Shown here: positions 20,219 to 30,563 of the stretch, piece by piece | How the letters are laid out: the number at the start of each line of letters is the position of its first letter | Numbering within the stretch: the first letter of the stretch is position 1 | Origin: Symsagittifera roscoffensis | Taxonomy: Eukaryota; Xenacoelomorpha; Acoela; Convolutidae | Reading direction: 5' to 3' | Assembly (NCBI RefSeq): GCF_963678635.1 | Contig: NC_087064.1 | Location: 21,130,509-21,194,508, forward strand | Length of the DNA: 64,000 nt | Translations under genes and position numbers: made by a program | Notes under the pieces: model-generated | Told to the model about the DNA's origin: nothing | Database searches by the model: none | Seen by the model: only the letters and a program-made list of their open reading frames with translations

Positions 20219-21105
20219 TGTAATAATCGCCTACTTAAGTCACCTATGAGGTTAAAGAAAATTAGGCCCCATAACCATTGGCTCAAGGGTCAGGGACACT
20301 ATCTCTTGTGTTTTTCTACCTCAAGCGGTCGGAGCCAATTCGGTTCACTTACGACATGAGACTAAAACCTTCGTTACAGCTTAAAGGCCACTACCAAAAT
20401 ACCCCCCACTCTAGAAAAAAAGAACTTTTCCATACTTAGGTCTCAAAATAGCTAAAACACGCGAACGCCGTTAAAAACAGGGTCGGAACCTTACTTATAG
20501 TTACTTTTTATTAAATAGTGGACCTTTGATCCATTTCAGATGGATCAACCGAAAAACTCTCCCTAAATCAACATAACAATATAAAACACACTCAAGAAGT
20601 TTAAATTGGGTAATCACATACCAGCAAGATCTCTAGAATTGAGTAACTAAATTATTAAGTAACTCTAGCATTATTGGGGTAATTAAGTTTAACTCAAGAA
20701 GTTTTGAATAAGTCAGTTTTATCTGAAGAGACAAGTTTTGGTTCTGGACCATTGGGAGACTTCGGTTGTCCACCTTTCCACCAAAGGTTCACTCTGGTCC
20801 ACTTTTAATATATCTCTTCTTTACTCGCGATCACTCTGCCTTCTGTTTCGAATAAGACAGCTCTACTGTCGTTCGAATTTTGTATCGGAAATTGCGAATA
20901 GCAATTTCCCGCTGCTATTTTTGACTACTTTACCGCGATTGTAGTTCGATTCTTCTGATCTTAATTTCTGATCTTTTCTGTTGTCGCGAGAAACCTGAGC
21001 ATGACATGCTCAAATCGAATTTTTGAAAAAAAATTCCATTTCCCCCCAAAATCATGTGTTTCGCGTTGCTCAAGGTCAAACTTCCAAATATGATTGACTG
21101 GCACA
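20219..21105 (-). repeat. LTR-like terminal repeat, right copy
   Basis: Begins TGTAATAATCGCCTACTTAAG and follows 987-1912 closely, including the TTTCAGATGGATCAAC and GACTTCGGTTGTCCACC segments. The homology breaks at GACTGGCACA, where a Penelope-like fragment (21106-22027) intervenes. It resumes with CACATACTCCCCGGAC at 22,027, as in the left copy at 1910. Confidence 0.65.
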
Positions 21106-21458
21106 ATTGTACACTTACAATCGTTACTATTCGGAATGGTATTCCGTCAACGTCAATCACTGTAATTTCTTCGTTCGTTGCTATTTCTCTTTCTCTCTTA
21201 CTCGTCTATGTTGACCAGACGGTCCGACATCTCACCACAAGGAGTGAAGAACACCGAAAAGAGGATACCCCAGTTGGACAGCATATAAGGCAGTGTGGTA
21301 GTGAGAGTGGTAAGTCTGAGTCTAAATGGAAAATAATTGACCAGGCGTCCGGCAGCATCAATTTACTTACTTTAGAGGCGTTGCACATTAGGAAAGAGAG
21401 ACCGGCAATTAACAAGCGCGTTGAGTTTAGAAGTAGGGAGCTGACACTGTGGCTATAG
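21054..21458 (+). pseudogene. GIY-YIG endonuclease fragment, copy A
   Basis: The open frame is 134 codons; the part from about 21,200 on has the C-terminal GIY-YIG pattern. VYVDQTVRHLTTRSEEH matches 'Y-GQT-R-L--R--EH' with Asp in place of the usual Gly. DTPVGQHIRQCG follows, then LEALHIRKERPAIN with the catalytic-type Glu and the conserved Asn, then FRSRELTLWL at the stop. GIY-YIG domains at the end of Penelope-like retroelement proteins nick target DNA. The upstream codons belong to the LTR-like repeat, so the true start is missing. Copy B at 27896-28300 keeps the frame open with a few substitutions. Related homing-type GIY-YIG genes are an alternative. Confidence 0.6.
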
Positions 21459-22027
21459 TTCCGGAATTGAAAAATTCTGGCTAAAACAAAAAATTTTGAC
21501 ATAACTTACATGTTAGCATAAAAATTAGCGACAAAACCAAAAAGTAAAAACAAAATAGGTGAAAACTCGTGTGACAAAATGTTGAAAATTGTTACATAAT
21601 CGTTGTTACATAATTTCAGTAATATTTTTAAAGTTTTGATTGGTTGAAATTTTTAAATTTTGAAATAATGATGTTTATGACACTTTTTATGATCTTTGAT
21701 CATTTTGTACAGATAGTTTAGAACTTTCAAAACCTGAAGATGCAAAAAAAGTGCGCAAACGTTTAGTTGAATTTACAGTTTTAATGCATTTTCAGAATTT
21801 TGTTCTTCTGTTCTTTTTTTATTTTCAGTTGTAGCGAAATTTCAAGGTCGTGAAGTGTCTTTATTTTGGAACGACTTTTTAAAACTTATTACGTCACGCC
21901 AAACTGACCATTCCTAATTCGCCAAATTGTCCAATTAGCACAACTAATCCACAAAAACGGTCAATCTTCCCAGTCCGATGTTATTACAAAAATTCGGTTA
22001 ATTTCGGCGCCATTCTGGTCGAATGTC
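21106..22027 (+). mobile_element. Penelope-like fragment inserted in the repeat
   Basis: Present between two halves of the LTR-like sequence that are contiguous in the left copy (GACTGGCACATACTCC at about 1,900-1,915). It contains a GIY-YIG-like coding end, a 3' untranslated part and a hammerhead-like motif, all consistent with the 3' end of a Penelope-like element. No reverse transcriptase is present. Confidence 0.5.
21734..21768 (+). ncRNA. Hammerhead-like core, degenerate
   Basis: CTGAAGA fits the CUGANGA box, followed by a possible stem II (TGC/GCG) and CAAAC in place of GAAAC, then GTTTAGTT, which could form the minimal stem III (C-G, A-U) and the cleavage-site U. The GAAA box has one mismatch and stem I is weak in this copy. 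Penelope-like elements are known to carry hammerhead ribozymes, which is why the motif is recorded. In copy B (28584-28620) an added TTCAAG/CTTGAA pairing flanks the core. Confidence 0.25.
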
Positions 22028-22183
22028 ACATACTCCCCGGACAGCCCGGTCAATGTCCTCATTGAGTCTCGTGGTACTCATCAAAATGGTACAGTGCCAT
22101 CGAAGATAATTTACAAAATGCATAATATCACTCTTATCTACATCACACCGACTCACTACAGAATACAAATAGCATCATACTAC

Positions 22184-22730
22184 TGTAACAGTTGCCTATC
22201 TAAGTCACATATGAGGCTAGGAGAAAGAGGCCCTATAACCATTGGCTCAAGAGTCAGGGACTTTATCTCTTGTGTTTTTCTACCTCCTGCGGTTGGAACC
22301 AAATCGGTTCACCTGCGACATGAGACCACAACCCGTGTTACAGCTTAAAGGCTACTACCAAATTACCCACCCACTCTAGAAATAAGAACGCCCCCATGGT
22401 CAGGTCTCAAAATACCCAAAACACGCGAACGCCATTAAAAACAGGGTCGGAACTCAAGCATACCGTTAGTTTTATTAGACAGTGGACCTTTGATCCATTT
22501 CAGATGGATCAATATGAAAACTCGCCTTAACTCAACATAATCACATAGAACACACTCAAGAAATTTAAGTTAGGAACTCACATACCAACAAGACCTCTAG
22601 AATTGAATAAGTAAACTGTAAAGCAACTCTAGAATTAATTAAGGGTAATTAAGCCTGACTCAAGAAGTTTTAAATAAATAGGTTTGAACTTAAGAATAAG
22701 TTTTTCTATCTGGATCAGTGAACAGCTTCA
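22184..22730. repeat. Diverged LTR-like repeat, second in tandem
   Basis: Starts TGTAACAGTTGCC directly after the preceding repeat and follows the same order of blocks (CATATGAGG, CCCTATAACCATTGGCTCAA, GATCCATTTCAGATGGATCA) with clear divergence. Homology ends near CTGTCCACTTTTCTGC. It lies between the Penelope-like fragment and the protease-gene intron. Confidence 0.65.
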
Positions 22731-23222
22731 GCTGTCCACTTTTCTGCATGAAAATCGATTGAAATCGTTTAGAATCTCAAGTTTGTCAGTGCGGGTATTT
22801 TAATGCTTTTTAGATCTATGCGGCTTAATGAGTTTAGCGGGGTTTTGTTTCCTTGCTTTTTTCTACAGTTCTATTTGCTCTGCTTTTTTTTGGCTTTAGC
22901 CTGCATATTATATCAATTGTCCAAATTTTGTTGAAAGTATTTTTATTTTTTTTTCTGTTTAATTCAAAAGGTTGTTTTTATCAGAATTACACTTTCAAAG
23001 CCATATTCAAATATTTAATTTATCCCCATAAAACCTTATTCGAAGGTTTTTAAAAAAAAATTAAAAGTTTTTTTTCAATTTTTTTTTAATTTAGAAATTT
23101 TTTGAATAATTTTTATTGCAAGTATAGTCCTACAAGTATCTATGATGATATAATGGTATAAGCAAGTATAGGTATTACGTGCATACTCTGCGCACTACAT
23201 TGCATTTGTAATTTTTGTTTAG

Positions 23223-23410
23223 TTTTGGCGCGGATGTTTGCAATATGACGTTGCACTGATCAAAACATAAGATGCGATTCCTCGTGAGAGAATATTTTCG
23301 CTCTGTGACAGCAGATACCCCCCTAACAGTGTGACACTGGGAGTTTGCGGGTTCGGGGCTACCAAGATGTGATTCACAGAGGCTGGTATTCCACGCGCCC
23401 TCATGGAGAC
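23223..23410 (+). pseudogene. S1 protease Asp-exon, truncated duplicate
   Basis: After an acceptor TTTGTTTAG it reads QYDVALIKT, then TAA (23268-23270), then SVTLGVCGFGATKM and a TGA. This is the exon that carries the catalytic Asp102 of S1 serine proteases (D in YDVALIK). It is nearly identical to 30089-30276, but at 23,410 it is cut by the duplication junction, where the Ty3 protease sequence begins. It is a passenger of the tandem duplication and cannot be expressed as a protease. Confidence 0.8.
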
Positions 23411-23573
23411 TCATCTAAATTCTCCACCACGAAAAAGCTCATCCACAAATTGCGTTCCCCCATGTTTAGGGCTATTATTGGTGTCCTGCCTTTTACCCGC
23501 AGCGCCCCTTGTTCGCTGCTGAGAGCCGTATTCTCGAGTCTATCAAGTCATCTCTGTCGAAGCCCATTCTATT

Positions 23574-23957
23574 CTAGGTTTCGATTGGTATGACGCTCAA
23601 GACCGCTCCTGTGTCCAATAATCCACGCAGTTGAGTCTTCTTTCCGCTTATGTCTAGTATGTGAGCAGATATATCTGCCTTGGTACCGATATGCATTGCA
23701 TCATCTTCTAACATAGCACAGTGTCCAATCGATCTCACTTTTAGTTCTTCTCTACCTAGGTTATTTTGTCCGGCTAGATCTTCATCACACGTAATCATGG
23801 TTTTCGTGTAGATGTTTATTCCATCCATATTCAGCATTACCTCCTGTGGACCATAGGCTTCCGTGTATCTGTTGTCTATGCAAACTGATTTGCTGCCACC
23901 TCTTGTGAGTAGTGCCCTCAAGGCTCTAGAAGGTGTTTGAGGGCTTATTGCACTCAA
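23574..23957 (-). pseudogene. Retroelement protease, duplicate copy
   Basis: A 127-codon minus frame nearly identical to the N-terminal part of the protease at 14362-14928, including the DTGAVLSVIP active-site stretch (here DTGA, versus DTGT in copy A, so copy B keeps the usual residue). The downstream part is cut at the duplication junction, so the enzyme is truncated shortly after the active site. The remaining upstream linker continues at 23988-24233. Confidence 0.75.
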
Positions 23958-24229
23958 GTAACGTGCATTATCGTCTGGTCGCTCAGTTCACTCAGGTTTC
24001 TTGTTACTTCGTGACCGCATACTGTGATTATTGACATTATTCTTGCCCAAATTTTTATGCCAAATGGTTTTCCCGTCACCAATTTTTAGAGTGTTGCAAT
24101 TACCACTGTTCATTGCGTTCTCTCCTGCTTCTGACACTGGCCTTGTGTTGCAGAGTAATTCGTTCAATCTCTGCTTTTCTATCTCCTGCTTGAGCCGTTG
24201 CTCGATTTCTTTTGTCGCCAAGTCTTGCT

Positions 24230-24688
24230 TCACTTTGTTGATCGCCTCATTTCGACAATCGCTGCAATCCTCTCTGTGAACGACGTTCTTTTTGATTGAG
24301 AATCGTCTTTTATCGCTTCTGGCGTGTTGCTTGTTGTGTCTTCTACAATGTCAATTGGTGAGAACCTTATCGTCTTCTTTTGCTGTGATTCTGCATTTGG
24401 CATTGGTGCTGATTTCGTCGTCTTTTTCTCCACCCCGTCAATACTCTGATCTGGTGTCTCAAGATCGGTTTCTCTAGCCGGTACAGTTGGTTCTTCTTCT
24501 GATTTCTGCGTGGCCTTATGCTCCTTTACGTTTCTTGTATTGACCATATTTACTGAACTGTTCTTTTTCATTACTTTTGGATTTGATAGTGTTGCTTTCC
24601 GTTGCGACGAGGTTTGATTTTGTTTTGGTCCTGTTGCTTTTCTTTCGGTTATCGATACCCTATTTCTTTTCATGATTTTTACATACAA
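24230..24688 (-). CDS. Gag N-terminal region, copy B
   Basis: A 152-codon frame, the intact version of 17185-17523. It runs MKRNRVSITERKATGPKQN to FTERIAAIVEMR, then meets the deletion that removes the rest of gag; the last four codons come from beyond the deletion. Comparison with copy A helps to place A's frameshift. Confidence 0.55.
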   Translation of the reverse strand: MYVKIMKRNRVSITERKATGPKQNQTSSQRKATLSNPKVMKKNSSVNMVNTRNVKEHKATQKSEEEPTVPARETDLETPDQSIDGVEKKTTKSAPMPNAESQQKKTIRFSPIDIVEDTTSNTPEAIKDDSQSKRTSFTERIAAIVEMRRSTK

Positions 24689-24879
24689 TTTTCTTTATTT
24701 GTAATTTCAATATTTACAAGGCCCTATCGTAAAATCCGATTGCATTTATTTTTAAAAGCTAAAATCAGTCGAATTTAGTTTAAATCAGTTTTGAATCTAA
24801 ATCAATTTCCAGTTTCGGGATGCTGAGAATGAAGGTTTCTTCTAAATCATTGTTCTAGTTCTGGGATGCTTTAATACTT

Positions 24880-25640
24880 TCCCAGGACTTTTTTGAACCC
24901 TCCTAGGACCCTTCGCTCAAGTGTTGGGACACTTCTTTTTTGTCCCAGGACTTTTCTGAACCCTCCTAGGACCCTTCGCTCAAGTGTTGGGACACTTCGT
25001 TACTGTCCCAGGACTTTTCTGAACCCTCCTAGGACCCTTCGCTCAAGTGTTGGGACACTTAGTTACTATCCCAGGACTGTTCTGAACCCTCCTAGGACCC
25101 TTCGCTCAAGTGTTGGGACACTTCGTTACTATCCCAGGATTTTCTGAACCCTCCTAGGACCCTTCGCTCAAGTGTTGGGACACTTCGTAGTGTCCCAGGA
25201 CTTTTTCTGAACCCTCCTAGGAGACTTCGCTCCAGTGTTGGGACACTTCGTACTGTCCCAGGACTTTTTCTGTACCCTCCTAGGAGTCTTCGCTCAAGTG
25301 TTGGGACACTTCGTACTGTCCCAGGACTTCTCGCTCAAGTGTTGCGACACTTCGTACTGTCCCAAGACCCCTCGCACAAGTGTTGGGACACTTCGCACTG
25401 TCCCAAGACCCCTCGCACAAGTGTTGGGACACTTCGCAATGTCCCAAGACCTCCCGCACAAGGATTGGGACACCTCGCACTGTCCCAAGACCCCTCTTAC
25501 AAAGATTGAGACAGTCGGATCTGTTGTTCCTCGGTGTTGGGACAGTCGGATCTCTTGTTTCCTGGTCTTGGGACAGTCTGGTCTCTTGTTCCTGAGTGTT
25601 GGGGCACTTAGATCACTGTCACCAGTACCACCTCTTGAGC
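24880..25640. repeat. Hairpin minisatellite, copy B
   Basis: Same 63-bp/41-bp hairpin repeat as 17734-18780 but with fewer units, showing copy-number change after the tandem duplication. Confidence 0.9.
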
Positions 25641-27063
25641 TCTAGTACTAAAAAGTCCACCCAAAACCCAGTCCTACTAAAAAAAAGTTTTACCTATCAC
25701 CCCCCCCCCCCCTGAAACTACCTTCCCGTTATTAATCCGATGCAAGTCGAAACACGACTTGTTAGCAAATGTCTTATGATCTCAAATTCGTCAGAAGCCA
25801 ATAAAATTAGATCCAAAAACTTAAAAAATCTAAGTGAGAAAAATGATTAAAAAAAACAGAAGGACGAGTACACCCAAAATTCAAAGAAGACCAATGTCGT
25901 CTTTTTGTAACAAAAAATTGTCTGGTACCTGATTGTCACGCGTCTTCTTCCCCCCCCCCCCCTACTAACAGTCTTATGGGGTATTCTCCTTTCCAGTTCC
26001 AGAAGAAGTCTATTTCCGTTCCCCCCACCCGATCCTACCAGGTTACCTACCTTGATTCGATCATAAATTTGGATGCCCTCGCATTGCAACTCTTGTTCTG
26101 AGTCTAAAGATGGATCGTTCCAGACTCTGGGTCTACTAATGTAACCAAGTCGTTGATGTCGATTGTATAGTTACTATAATATGTCCCCCCTTTTTGCAAT
26201 TTTCAATCACCGACCTCTATCTTAACCAGCCCCCTTCTAACCTCCCCATATCTAGCTCCCCACTTAAGTTGAAAATTACCCTAAGCGCGATGGGTGCTAA
26301 ACCTCTCGAGAGAAAACCGTAGAACCTGTTTCCAAGCTCTGCTCAAGTAAAAACGTCGCCTCAAAACGGTGGGTATTCGCTGATTCAATTTTACACTTAC
26401 TTTCTAAAATGTAAAATGGATTTTAACGATGCCCGTTTGACCAAACAGAACCTCTGTACACCCCCTTCTGTTTGCTCTGTTCTGCTTTGATCACACTGCT
26501 GACTGGTCACCTGCCGGTTGGTCACACTTTCCTCCTTCGCTGGGCACCTCTTCCAGTCAAGTCTCCCAGTGGTCCGTTGATATCACAATCTATCTGAAAG
26601 CCTTACAACGCCCCTCCCTTGGGCACCTGTAAAACTTTGCTGATCTGATCGAGACGATTGGTCTTTTTGGAAAACAGTATGGTTATACTACTTTAATTAA
26701 TATAAAAGTTTGATCCAACCAATCCGGAATTCAAGGCCACTGTCCTTTTTTTTATGTTTTATGGGTTTTTGTTTCTATTTCTAATCTTTTTTGGATTTTT
26801 GTTTCGTTTTTTCTCTTTCACTTGTTTTCCACCCAGTGATCCCCCTTACTCGATTAGCTAGGCCACGTTTCGGAAAGCGAACCGGGAAATTTTCTCAAGT
26901 CTTCTAAAAAAACTAACGCGGTACATCTAAAAGGTGAATACGTTCCCGTTGAACCGCACCACCAGTACTCAAGAATGAGCATGTAGCCCGGAGCTGTGTC
27001 AAATGGGTTTGATCCCGTAGTCTTGATGTCGTAAAAACACCCAGAAGCGCCATAAAAACACTA
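25641..27063. other. Non-coding leader, copy B
   Basis: Copy of 18781-20218 with C-homopolymer length differences (about 25,700 and 25,951). No gene seen. Confidence 0.6.
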
Positions 27064-27950
27064 TGTGATAGTCACCTACTTAAGTCACGTATGAGGTTAA
27101 AGAAAAATAGGCCCTATAACCATTGGCTCGAGGATCAGGGACACTATCTCTTGTGTTTTTCTACCTCAAGCGGTCGGAGCCAGTTCGGTTCACTTACGAC
27201 ATGAGACTAAAACCTTTGTTACAGCTTAAAGGCCACTACCAAAATACCCCCCACTCTAGAAAAAAAGAACGTCTCCATACTTAGGTCTCAAAATAGCTAA
27301 AACCCGCGAACGCCGTTAAAAACAGGGTCGGAACCTTACGTATAGTTACTTTTTATTAGACAGTGGACCTTTGATCCATTTCAGATGGATCAACCTAAAA
27401 ACTCTCCCTAACTCAACATAACAATATAAAACACACTCAAGAAATTTAAAATGGGTACTCACATACCAGCAAGATCTCTAGAATTGAGTAACTAAATTAT
27501 TAAGTAACTCTAACATTAATGGGGTAATCACGTTTAACTCAAGAAGTTTTGATTAAGTCAGTTTTATCTCAAGAGACAAGTTTTGTTTCTGGACCATTGG
27601 GAGACTTCGGTTGTCCACCTTTCCACCGAAGGTTCACTCTGGTCCACTTTTAATATATCTCTTCTTTACTCGCGATCACTCTACCTTCTGTTTCGAAGAA
27701 GACAGCTCTACTGTCGTTCGAATTATGTATCGGAAATTGCGAATAGCAATTTCCCGCTGCTATTTTTGACTACTTTACCGCGATTGTAGTTGGATTCTTC
27801 TGATCTTATTTTCTGATCTTTTCAGTTGTCGCGAGAAACCTGAGCATGACTGGCTCAAATCGAATTTTTGAAAAATTCCATTTCACCCCAAAATCATGTG
27901 TTTCGCGTTGCTCAAGGTCAAACTTCCAAATATGATTGACTGGCACAATT
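27064..27950 (-). repeat. LTR-like repeat, copy B
   Basis: Starts TGTGATAGTCACCTACTTAAG; near-identical to 20219-21105 and followed, as there, by the Penelope-like fragment. Confidence 0.7.
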
Positions 27951-28300
27951 GTACACTTACAGTCGTTACTATTCGGAATGGTATTCCGTTAACGTCAATC
28001 ACTGTAATTTCTTCGTTCATTGCTATTTCTCTTTCTCTCTTACTCATCTATGTTGACCAGACGGTCCGACATCTCACCACAAGGATTGAGGAACACCGAA
28101 AAGAGGATACCCCAGTTGGACAGCATATAAGGCAGTGTGGTAGTGAGAGTGGTAAGTCTGAGTTTAAATGGAAAATAATTGACCAGGCGTCCAGCAGCAT
28201 CAATTTACTTACATTAGAGGCGTTGCACATTAGGAAAGAGAGACCGGCAAATAACAAACGCGACGAGTTTAGAAGTAGGGAGCTGACACTGTGGCTATAG
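27896..28300 (+). pseudogene. GIY-YIG endonuclease fragment, copy B
   Basis: Same 134-codon frame as 21054-21458. It keeps VDQTVRHLTTR, PVGQHIRQCG, LEALHIRKERPA and FRSRELTLWL; differences include SGS to SSS and INKRVEF to NNKRDEF, so the conserved Asn motif is altered to PANN. The Gly-to-Asp change is shared with copy A and therefore predates the duplication. No reverse transcriptase domain is attached. Confidence 0.6.
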
Positions 28301-28583
28301 TTCCGGAATTGAAAAATTCTGGCTAAAACAAAAAATTTTGAAATAACTTACATGTTAGCATAAAAATTAGCGACAAAACCAAAATGTAAAAACAAAATAG
28401 GTGAAAACTCTCAACAATTTGTGACAAAATGTTTAAAATTGTTACATAATCGTTGTTACATAATTTCAGTAATATTTTCAAAGTTTTGATTGGTTGAATT
28501 TTTTAAATTTTGAAATAATGATGTTTATGACACTTTTAATGATCTTTGATCATTTTGTACAGATAGTTTAGAATTTTCAAGAC

Positions 28584-28620
28584 CTGAAGATGCAAAAAAA
28601 GTGCGCAAACGTTTTCTTGA
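28584..28620 (+). ncRNA. Hammerhead-like core, copy B
   Basis: CTGAAGA, TGC...GCG, CAAAC as in copy A. Here TTCAAG before and CTTGAA after the core can pair, giving a plausible stem I. The GAAA box still reads CAAA, which would be expected to weaken or abolish cleavage. Confidence 0.25.
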
Positions 28621-29033
28621 ATTTACAGTTTTAATGCATTCTCAGAATGTTGTTCTTCTGTTCATTGTTTATTTTCAGTTGTAGCGAAATTTCAAGGTCG
28701 TCAAGTGTCTTTATTTTGGAACGAACTTTTAAAACTTATTACGTTACGCCAAACTGACCATTCCTAAATCGCCAAATTGTCCAATCAGCACAGCTAATCC
28801 ATAAAAACGGTCAGTCTTCCCAGTCCGATGTTATTATAAAAATTCGGTTAATTTCGGCGCCATTCTGGTCGATTGTCACATACTCCCTGGACAGCCCGGT
28901 CAATTTCCTCATTGAGTCTCGTGGTACTCATCAAAATGGTACAGTGCCATTGAAGATAATTTACAAAATGCATGATATCACTCTTATCTACATCACACCG
29001 ACTCACTACAGAATACAAATAGCATCATACTAC

Positions 29034-29580
29034 TGTAACAGTTGCCTATTTAAGTCACATATGAGGCTAGGAGAAAGAGGCCCTATAACCATTGGCTCAA
29101 GAGTCAGGGACTTTAACTCTTGTGTTTTTCTACCTCATGCGGTCGGAGCCAAATCGGTTCACTTGCGACATGAGACCACAACCCGTGTTACAGCTTAAAG
29201 GCTACTACCAAATTACCCACCCACTCTAGAAGTAAGAACGCCCCCATGGTCAGGTCTCAGAATACCTAAAATACGCGAACGCCATTAAAAACAGGGTCGG
29301 AACTCAAGCATACCGTTAGTTTTATTGGACAGTGGACCTTTGATCCATTTCAGATGGATCCAAATGAAAACTCGCCTTAACTCAACATAAGCACATAGAA
29401 CACACTCAAGAAATTTAAGTTAGGTACTCACATACCGACACGACCTCTAGAATTGAATAAGTTAACTGTAGAGCAACTCTAGAATTAATTAAGGGTAATT
29501 AAGCCTGACTCAAGAAGTTTTAAATAAATAGGTTTGAACTCAAGAATAAGTTTTTCCATCTGGATCATTGAACAGCTTCA
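29034..29580. repeat. Diverged LTR-like repeat, copy B
   Basis: Counterpart of 22184-22730, same order of blocks and same end near CTGTCCACC. Confidence 0.65.
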
Positions 29581-30088
29581 GCTGTCCACCTTTCTGCATG
29601 AAAATCGATTGAAATCAATTAGAATCTCAAGTTTGTCAGTGCGGGTATTATAATGCTTTTTAGATCTATGCGGTTTAATGAGTTTAGCGGGGTTTTGTTT
29701 CCTTGTTTTTTTACAACAGTTCTATTCGCTCTGCTTTTTTTTGACTTTAGCCTGCATATTATATCAATTGTCCAAATTTTGTTGAAAGTATTTAAATTTT
29801 TTTTCTCTGTTTAATTCAAAAGGTTGTTTTGCCAGAATTACACTTTCAAAGGCATATTCAAATATTTAATTTATCCACATAAAACCCTTTTTATATCATT
29901 AAGATTATTCGAAAGTTTAAAAAAAATTACAAGTTTTTTTTCAAATTTTTTTTAATTTAGAAATTTTTTGAATATTTTTTAATGCAAGTATAGTCCTACA
30001 AGTATCTATGATGATATAATGGTATAAGCAAGTATAGGTATTTCGTGTATACTCTGCGCACTACATTGCATTTGTAATTTTTGTTTAG

Positions 30089-30303
30089 TTTTGGCGCGGA
30101 TGTTTGCAATATGACGTTGCACTGATCAAAACATAAGATGCGATTCCTCGTGAGAGAATATTTTCGCTCTGTGACAGCAGATACCCCCCTAACAGTGTGA
30201 CACTGGGAGTTTGCGGGTTCGGGGCTACCAAGATGTGATTCACAGAGGCTGGTATTCCACGCGCCCTCATGGAGACTTTTCTACACGAAGAAGAAAAAGA
30301 AAA
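30089..30303 (+). pseudogene. S1 protease pseudogene, Asp-exon
   Basis: Acceptor TTTGTTTAG before 30089. It reads QYDVALIKT with the catalytic Asp, then TAA (30134-30136), then NSVTLGVCGFGATKM and TGA (30236-30238), then ALMETFLHE as in the neighbouring gene (43347-43556: VLMETFLHE). Two in-frame stops at positions where the paralogue has sense codons mark a pseudogene. The next exon is at 30564. The upstream exons are not in the window or were separated by the Ty3 element. Proteases of this family are usually secreted digestive or defence enzymes. Confidence 0.8.
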
Positions 30304-30563
30304 GTAAACTACAAAATCATATAACTCGAAGAATGGAAGATGGCAAAGAAAATGGGAAATAATTTAAAAGGGACAAATTATATAATTACAACCACTATTT
30401 GAGTAATTTTTAAAAAATCCATAAAAATCAGGCAAAGATTTTTTTTGAAAAACCTAAATGGATGCTGAAAGTCGGAATGTCACATTACTATAGCATTTTT
30501 TAAGGTAGCCAACATAAGATTTTAACATAAGTTCCTAATGATAAGATGTCTCCATTTGTATAG

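Larger units (their letters stand above)
987..21105 (-). mobile_element. Giant decayed Ty3/gypsy-type retroelement
   Basis: On the minus strand the order is gag, protease, RT, RNase H, integrase, then an unusually long block of accessory ORFs, bounded by LTR-like repeats (987-2290 and 20219-21105). Protease before RT and integrase after RNase H is the Ty3/gypsy order. The internal part from first gag codon to the last accessory ORF is about 15 kb, roughly three times a typical Ty3 interior, before counting the 2.7-kb leader. Frameshifts and in-frame stops occur in nearly every gene, so this copy is dead. Target-site duplications and the primer-binding site were not located, so the ends are approximate. 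Confidence 0.7.
14377..23410. repeat. Tandem segmental duplication, copy A
   Basis: Runs from inside the protease gene of the Ty3 element to inside an exon of the serine-protease pseudogene. The same sequence restarts at 23,411 as copy B. At the junction the pseudogene exon (GGAGAC) is fused to the element sequence (TCATCTAAATTCTCC). The intact exon continues GGAGACTTTTC at 30271, and the intact element reads GTCAGACTCATC at 14375. The shared AGACT is junction microhomology. Confidence 0.85.
23411..30276. repeat. Tandem segmental duplication, copy B
   Basis: Repeats 14377-23410 in the same order: protease fragment, gag N-terminus, minisatellite, LTR-like repeat, GIY-YIG fragment, second LTR-like repeat, protease exon. 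It is about 2.2 kb shorter, mainly because the equivalent of about 15,205-17,085 (gag capsid, zinc knuckles) is deleted with a junction near 24,240, and because the minisatellite has fewer units. Differences from copy A are a few percent by eye. Confidence 0.85.
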
